Assembly (NCBI RefSeq): GCF_900129765.1
Contig: NZ_FQWU01000001.1
Location: forward strand, 1,488,001 to 1,552,000
Direction of reading: 5' to 3'
DNA: 64,000 bases
Source: Massilia sp. CF038
Lineage (GTDB): Bacteria > Pseudomonadota > Gammaproteobacteria > Burkholderiales > Burkholderiaceae_D
Below the pieces are notes generated by a model. That model saw only the letters and a list, made by a program, of their open reading frames with translations, made no database searches and was not told where the DNA came from. Shown piece by piece: positions 59,713 to 64,000 of the stretch (its first letter is position 1; each line of letters begins with the position of its first letter). Position numbers and translations under genes: made by a program.

Positions 59713-60657
59713 TCACTCAGGTGGTGCAGGGCCCGCTGCAGGGGCAAACTGATAACGTTCGCCCCGTTTCAGGTAGACGATCTTGCCGTCCAGACCGGCA
59801 GCGTGGACTTCGTGTTCAAAGTCGGACAGGGGTGACTTGAAGACATCGTAGTCATCAAAATGGATGGGTATCGCCCGTGCCGGCGCGATAATGCGCAGCA
59901 TCTGTACGCCATCCTTGCCATCCATGGTGACCTTGAGCATTTTGAGGATGCGGGTGCCGCCCAGGTGCAGCAAGGCCAGGTCGATATCGGGATACCGGTG
60001 CGGGATGAGACGGATGGCGTCATGAATCAGCGTATCGCCACTGATGTACATGCGGTAGCGCGGTTGGCCGGGCAAGGCCGCAAAGTCCAGCATCGACCCC
60101 ATGACCGAGGGCAGCAGGGCATTGGCCAGGCCGGGACCATGCTGCCCGGGCATGGCGCTGACGCTCAGGCGGGCCTGGCCGCGGCGCAATTCCAGTGCTT
60201 CCCATGTTGCCAGAGAGATGGCTTTGCGAAAGCCCAGCGCCTGTAGTTTTGCCACCGCATCTTGCGTGCTGACGATGGGCACGTCACGCGGCAAGCTGGC
60301 CTGGACCACACGGTCAAAATGGTCTTCGTGTATGTGTGACAGGATCACCAGATCCAGTGGCGGCAATTGCGCCAGTTCGAGCGCCGGGTTGGTCAGGCGC
60401 TCGGCATGCAGGCCATAGCCCAGGTGGACATGGTCGCCCTTGTGCAGAAAATTGGGATCGGTCAAGATCGTGAAACCCTGGTAACGGATCAGCACGGTTG
60501 CCGTGCCGATGAATTGCACGTTGCCGCTCGTGTCAGCCGGGGCAGTGGCAGGCGGACCCAGTTCCAGAATTTGAACAGGCTGATCAGGCTGTGCGAGGGC
60601 AAGCACATGCAGCGTGCATAGGATGAGGGCAGCAAACACGGTGCGGACCTGGTGCAT
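59713..60657 (-). CDS. Secreted MBL-fold metallo-hydrolase (UlaG/RomA-like)
   Basis: The product has 314 residues with a signal peptide (RTVFAALILCTLHVLALAQP). FIGTATVLIRYQGFTILTDP (metal-dependent start), LVILSHIHEDHFDRVV (HxHxDH variant with E), AMPGQHGPG, MYISGDTLIHD (Asp) and AIPIHFDDYDVF (His) give the full set of metal ligands. It belongs to the lactonase/NAPE-PLD-like branch; the substrate is unknown. Its start lies 60 bp from the downstream edge of the NadR gene on the same strand. Confidence 0.87.
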   Translation of the reverse strand: MHQVRTVFAALILCTLHVLALAQPDQPVQILELGPPATAPADTSGNVQFIGTATVLIRYQGFTILTDPNFLHKGDHVHLGYGLHAERLTNPALELAQLPPLDLVILSHIHEDHFDRVVQASLPRDVPIVSTQDAVAKLQALGFRKAISLATWEALELRRGQARLSVSAMPGQHGPGLANALLPSVMGSMLDFAALPGQPRYRMYISGDTLIHDAIRLIPHRYPDIDLALLHLGGTRILKMLKVTMDGKDGVQMLRIIAPARAIPIHFDDYDVFKSPLSDFEHEVHAAGLDGKIVYLKRGERYQFAPAAGPAPPE

Positions 60658-60720
60658 GGCGGTCTCCGGAGCAGCTAACTGGAGTTGGATGCGCTGCGCG
60701 CGCGACAGTTCAGTTCCTAT

Positions 60721-61773
60721 TCAGCGTTGCAGTACGGCGCCAATCTGCGCCAGGCGCTCCGCAACGGATCCGGACAGCACTATGTAGGCAAGGCCTGCCG
60801 CGCGCAGCGTGTCCAGATGCCATGCATGCTGGCGCAGCCGGAAAGCCGGGTCTTGCCGCGTGCCATCCTGGACAAAATCGAAATCCGGGGCGCACACAAA
60901 CGTATAGGCATAGGGGCGCGCAGACAGTGCCAGCAAGACCGGATCGACGCGGGCGAACATGGCCATGCTGTAGCACCGGGTAGTCAGCGGCGAGGTATCG
61001 CACACCAGCCATTCACGGGCGTGCTGGGCCATCTCATCTTCGCGTGCGATCTGAGTGCGGGCTACGCGCAGCAAATCGTCGAAGGCCAGTTCGCCTGCTT
61101 GCGCCACCCAAAGTTCGCGCCCGAATTCCGGCACCCATGTGGTGTGCAGCTGCGCCGCCAGTGCCGCAGCCAGTGTGGTCTTGCCGGTCGACTCGCCGCC
61201 CAGCAGGCAAATCCGGCGCACAAAACTGGCGTACACCAGCGGGTGCAAATCGTCACGGTGCGCGTGGGGGCAGGCCCGAATGGCGGTGCCCGAGGTGGGA
61301 ATCTGCCGACGTGCCTGATCGACACACACATGTTGCACCGGGGGACGCGACATGCCGTGACGGGTAAAATAGGCGCTCAAGGCAGCCGCGAAGCCATCGC
61401 CGTAGTCTTCGCTGGAAAACACTGCATCGACGGTTTTTCCCAGTAAAGCGACGCAAATCCAGGCGACGAAATCGCGCTGCACGGCATCGGGCGCATCGTT
61501 CGGCGGGAGTACCGGTGCCGGACTGATGCCCTGTTCGGCGCACAGTTGCGCGAGCACGCCGTCGTCCAGCACCACTGCTTGCACCTGTGGGTACAAGGTA
61601 CGCAGCCAGTGCAGGCGCGTCGGCGCGTCGCAATCGGCGAATGCGGGATTGGTGTAACTGAGAACGATGACTTCGTCACAGGCCGCGATCGCGCGCTCGA
61701 TCACCAGCATGTGACCGCGGTGCAGGGGGCAAAACTTGCCTACCACCAGGCCGGATTGAAATGCTTTCGTCAT
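60721..61773 (-). CDS. nadR: NadR-type NMN adenylyltransferase / ribosylnicotinamide kinase
   Basis: The product has 350 residues. N-terminal nucleotidyltransferase: LVVGKFCPLHRGHMLVIERA (HxGH, 18-21), with GTAIRACP as the second motif. C-terminal kinase: ICLLGGESTGKTTLAAALAA (Walker A) and EWLVCDTSPLTTRCYSMAMF. It salvages nicotinamide riboside to NAD. The N-terminal repressor helix-turn-helix of the enterobacterial protein is absent, so it is only an enzyme here. The ATG at 61773 is chosen at the domain start; the frame stays open upstream as the antisense of the AraC gene. Confidence 0.88.
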   Translation of the reverse strand: MTKAFQSGLVVGKFCPLHRGHMLVIERAIAACDEVIVLSYTNPAFADCDAPTRLHWLRTLYPQVQAVVLDDGVLAQLCAEQGISPAPVLPPNDAPDAVQRDFVAWICVALLGKTVDAVFSSEDYGDGFAAALSAYFTRHGMSRPPVQHVCVDQARRQIPTSGTAIRACPHAHRDDLHPLVYASFVRRICLLGGESTGKTTLAAALAAQLHTTWVPEFGRELWVAQAGELAFDDLLRVARTQIAREDEMAQHAREWLVCDTSPLTTRCYSMAMFARVDPVLLALSARPYAYTFVCAPDFDFVQDGTRQDPAFRLRQHAWHLDTLRAAGLAYIVLSGSVAERLAQIGAVLQR

Positions 61774-61830
61774 GGAAAAATGCGGTTCGAAAAGAATCGG
61801 CAGTATAGGCGATTGCCCCGCTTTGGCTGA

Positions 61831-62649
61831 ATGCTTGGGCGTATGACCTTGCTCCTGCCCGCGCCTGCGCTGACGCCGTTCGTCAAGCAACTCTGGTATG
61901 CCGACACGCCGGCCGATGCCCAGGTGGGCCGCGAACACATCTTGCCAACCGGGCAGATGCATCTGGTGTTTCGGCTGGCGGGCGCGCCGCTCAAGGTGTT
62001 CGACAGCGCAAACGACCAGCATGGCGCTGTTGCGCGCGAGCCGGTCGTGGGCGGCCCCAGAGCGAGTTTTTACGTCAAGGAAAGTGGCCTGGCCGTCAGT
62101 GCCATTGGTGTCCAGCTGCTGCCGGGCGCGGCCATGAGCCTGTTTGGCGTGAGCGCGGCCGAGCTGGCCGAGCGCCATACGCCCTTGTCGGAACTTTGGG
62201 GCGCGGCAGGCCGCAGCGCGCTCGACCGGATCGCCCAGGCAGGCACGCCGCTGGCGCAATTGCGGGTGCTCGAGTGCCTGCTGGCCGAGCGCTTGCCGCG
62301 CATCCGCGCCATGCATCCCGCAGTGGCGCAACTGCTGTCGCAGCCGGGCCAGCTCACCCGCATCGACACCCTGGTGCGCGACAGCCGCTACAGCCATCGC
62401 GGTTTCATTGCCCTGTTTCGCGAGGCAACCGGTATGAGCCCGAAACGCTATGCCCGGCTGATGCGTTTTCGAACCGTGCTGGCGCGTTTGCGCCAGCAGC
62501 CCGGCGTAGCGCTGGGCGCGCTGGCCCAAGACGCCGGCTATAGCGACCAGGCCCATATGCACAGGGAATTTCGTGCGTTTGCCGGCGTCACGCCGCGCCA
62601 GTATGTGCAGCTGGACCCGGTCGAGGCGAATCACCTGGTGCTACGCTAG
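61831..62649 (+). CDS. AraC-family transcriptional regulator (DUF6597-type N-terminus)
   Basis: The product has 272 residues. N-terminal domain: ALTPFVKQLWYADTPADAQV, HILPTGQMHLVFRLAGAPLK and VGGPRASFYVKESGLAVSAI, the pattern of AraC proteins with a DUF6597-like sensor. C-terminal double HTH: VRDSRYSHRGFIALFREATG, MSPKRYARLMRFRTVLARLR and LAQDAGYSDQAHMHREFRAF, AGVTPRQY. Followed 69 bp later by the VOC gene in the same direction, its likely target. Divergent from nadR. Confidence 0.88.
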   Translation: MLGRMTLLLPAPALTPFVKQLWYADTPADAQVGREHILPTGQMHLVFRLAGAPLKVFDSANDQHGAVAREPVVGGPRASFYVKESGLAVSAIGVQLLPGAAMSLFGVSAAELAERHTPLSELWGAAGRSALDRIAQAGTPLAQLRVLECLLAERLPRIRAMHPAVAQLLSQPGQLTRIDTLVRDSRYSHRGFIALFREATGMSPKRYARLMRFRTVLARLRQQPGVALGALAQDAGYSDQAHMHREFRAFAGVTPRQYVQLDPVEANHLVLR

Positions 62650-62718
62650 GTCAAATTTATTCAATACGCCGGCGACGCGGCGCGCTACAGTGCAAGCTCC
62701 CTCAGCAAGGAGAATGAC

Positions 62719-63165
62719 ATGATTCATGAACTGTTTGCCTACCTGTGCGTCAACGACGCGGGCAAGGCGATTGACTACTATGGCAAGGCATTTGGCGCGA
62801 CCGAAAAATTCCGCCTGGTGGAGCCGGGCGGGCGCATCGGGCATGCCGAACTTGATTTCGGGCCGGTCACGCTGATGATCTCGGACGAATTTCCTGAGTG
62901 CGGCATCCGTTCGCCGCTGGCGCTGGGCGGCACGGCGGTCAGCATCCATCTGCATGTGGATAATGCCGACGCCGTCATCGCGCGCGCTGTCGACGCAGGC
63001 GGCACCGTGGAGCGCCCGCCCCAGGATGAATTCTACGGCGAGCGCGGCGGGGTGGTGCGCGACCCCTTCGGACACCGCTGGAACATTGGCCACAGCATCG
63101 AAGTGCTGTCACCCGAAGAAATGCAGCGCCGCTACGATGCGCTGCTGGCTGGGGTCAAGCAATAG
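62719..63165 (+). CDS. VOC/glyoxalase-fold protein (PhnB-like)
   Basis: The product has 148 residues. HELFAYLCVNDAGKAIDYYG, KAFGATEKFRLVEPGGRIGH (His), AELDFGPVTLMISDEFPECG, VSIHLHVDNADAVIARAVDA and GERGGVVRDPFGHRWNIGHS (Glu/His) form the paired beta-alpha-beta units of the VOC fold. AAGGAG lies 6 bp before the ATG. It could be a glyoxalase-type, resistance or methyltransferase-fold protein; the exact reaction is unknown. Confidence 0.85.
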   Translation: MIHELFAYLCVNDAGKAIDYYGKAFGATEKFRLVEPGGRIGHAELDFGPVTLMISDEFPECGIRSPLALGGTAVSIHLHVDNADAVIARAVDAGGTVERPPQDEFYGERGGVVRDPFGHRWNIGHSIEVLSPEEMQRRYDALLAGVKQ

Positions 63166-63171
63166 CCGCTG

Positions 63172-63387
63172 TCAGAGCTTGGCGATCGAGACCTCGGTGG
63201 ACTTGACCAGGGCAACGACTTCGCTGCCCACTTTGAGGTCCAGGTCGTTGATTGAGCGTGTGGTGATGACGGAGGTCACGATGCCGTGCGCAGTCTCGAC
63301 ATCGACCTCCGACACGACCGACCCGGTGATGATTTCCTTGATGATGCCGCGGAACTGGTTGCGTACATTAATTTGCGTGATGGCCAT
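63172..63387 (-). CDS. Mop-type molybdate/tungstate-binding protein (TOBE domain)
   Basis: The product has 71 residues: INVRNQFRGIIKEIITGSVV, SEVDVETAHGIVTSVITTRS, INDLDLKVGSEVVALVKSTE is a single TOBE/Mop domain of normal molbindin length. Such proteins oligomerise and store molybdate in the cytoplasm. A purine-rich AAGGA lies before the ATG. Convergent with the VOC gene. Confidence 0.92.
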   Translation of the reverse strand: MAITQINVRNQFRGIIKEIITGSVVSEVDVETAHGIVTSVITTRSINDLDLKVGSEVVALVKSTEVSIAKL

Positions 63388-63408
63388 GGTAAGTCCTTGT
63401 GTGACAGC

Positions 63409-64000
63409 TTAGTAGCTGATGGGTAGGCCGCTGAAAGCGGAAATCGGTTCATTGCCCAGGGTATAGGGCGCGCCGTGCACAAACATTTTCAGTTCGCCTC
63501 GCTGGAAGGCCAGCCACGCTTCGCCGGTGGTCAGCGGTGCGGTGGCGATGACGGCCATGCGGTCGTCCAGATGGTTGTGCTGGCTGAAATTGATGGCCAG
63601 ATCGCAATCGATCAAGCGCGCATCGCGGAAAGGGTATTCGCGCACCACGTAGTGCAGGGCAGTGGAGCAGTGGGCGAAGAACAGCTCGCCGTCCGACAAT
63701 ATGAAGTTGAAGCTGCCGTAGCTGGCAATCTCGCTGGCGATGTCGGCCACGGCGGCAAACAGGTCCGAACGGGCGGGTGCGCCGCGCGGATAGCGCTGCA
63801 GCAAGGCCGACAGCAAGTGGCAAAAGGCGCGTTCGCTGTCGGTTTCGCCCAGCGCGCTGTAGTGGGGCGTGTGGACCGGGTAATACTCCTTCAGGTCGCC
63901 ATTGTGCGCAAACGACCAGGTTTTGCCCCACAGCGTACGTGTGAACGGGTGGCTGTTCTCGGGCGTAGTGCGGCCCTGGGTGGCCTTGCGGATATGCGCC
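63409..64000 (-). CDS. Class II glutamine amidotransferase (YafJ-like), C-terminal part, cut by window edge
   Basis: The frame runs off the right edge. About 196 residues are visible: AHIRKATQGRTTPENSHPFT, LWGKTWSFAHNGDLKEYYP, GETDSERAFCHLLSALLQRY, FNFILSDGELFFAHCSTALH and IATAPLTTGEAWLAFQRGEL. These are the class II amidotransferase (Ntn) blocks of the YafJ/EgtC-like group, and HNG-D lines the glutamine pocket. The catalytic N-terminal Cys would lie beyond the edge. Transcribed leftward, 21 bp ahead of the Mop gene, probably together. Confidence 0.88.
   Translation of the reverse strand, partial: AHIRKATQGRTTPENSHPFTRTLWGKTWSFAHNGDLKEYYPVHTPHYSALGETDSERAFCHLLSALLQRYPRGAPARSDLFAAVADIASEIASYGSFNFILSDGELFFAHCSTALHYVVREYPFRDARLIDCDLAINFSQHNHLDDRMAVIATAPLTTGEAWLAFQRGELKMFVHGAPYTLGNEPISAFSGLPISY

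Overview
The window looks like chromosome from a GC-rich betaproteobacterium of the Oxalobacteraceae (Massilia / Duganella / Telluria type). This placement is inferred from gene content: a TonB-dependent pectin utilisation locus, a UDH-type galacturonate pathway, MSHA minor pilins, and LysR, MCP and TonB families typical of that group. No rRNA or tRNA gene was found. Both ends cut genes: an MBL-fold hydrolase on the left and a class II glutamine amidotransferase on the right.

Layout. 0-7.2 kb holds ordinary housekeeping and accessory genes: a LysR regulator, a long YtcJ-like amidohydrolase, a YoaK/DUF1275 membrane protein, a royal-jelly-type lipoprotein with a probable frameshift, an MscS channel and an epoxide-hydrolase-like enzyme. 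7.3-17.95 kb is an accessory island of about 20 small, unrelated, same-strand genes. Nearly every gene is preceded by a copy of a degenerate repeat with a -10-like hexamer (TACAAT/TAGAAT) followed by a core near CGGCCAGAAGCGGACA. Several products resemble toxin-immunity families (Imm35/YrhB, Imm33-like, DUF695, barstar-like, DUF4926-like, EF-Tu domain 3-like). The one large gene encodes a PVYRP-type putative toxin. The island stops exactly at the zntB stop codon. It looks like a cassette array or polyimmunity locus that uses a repeat other than integron attC, and it is the most interesting part of the window.

18-44 kb holds transport genes, a GDPD and a substrate-binding protein, then a pectin/galacturonate catabolic region. 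In 21.2-26.9 kb, a GntR regulator, kdgD, ketoglutarate semialdehyde dehydrogenase, an ExuT-like transporter and a sugar-acid lactonase lie in one direction. A large TonB receptor follows. Next come a left-going GH105-DUF4861-GH28 operon, a right-going garD-udh-mutarotase-esterase operon, a secreted PL1-CE8 fusion, a CE12 acetylesterase and a second FadR-type regulator. Together they can de-esterify, cleave and import pectin and oxidise galacturonate through galactarate and 5-keto-4-deoxyglucarate to 2-oxoglutarate. Shared TGGTnnGnCCA operators sit at four promoters and define a likely regulon.

44-64 kb holds a small HMA-like pair, a mono-haem hydrazine-synthase-alpha-like lipoprotein, a chemoreceptor ending in a CheR-binding pentapeptide, a GNAT enzyme, a small operon of unknown function, an MFS/LysR divergent pair, and a minor-pilin cluster mshCDOP facing a convergent mshQ-like gene. 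NadR, an AraC/VOC pair, a Mop-type molybdate-binding protein and the truncated amidotransferase close the window.
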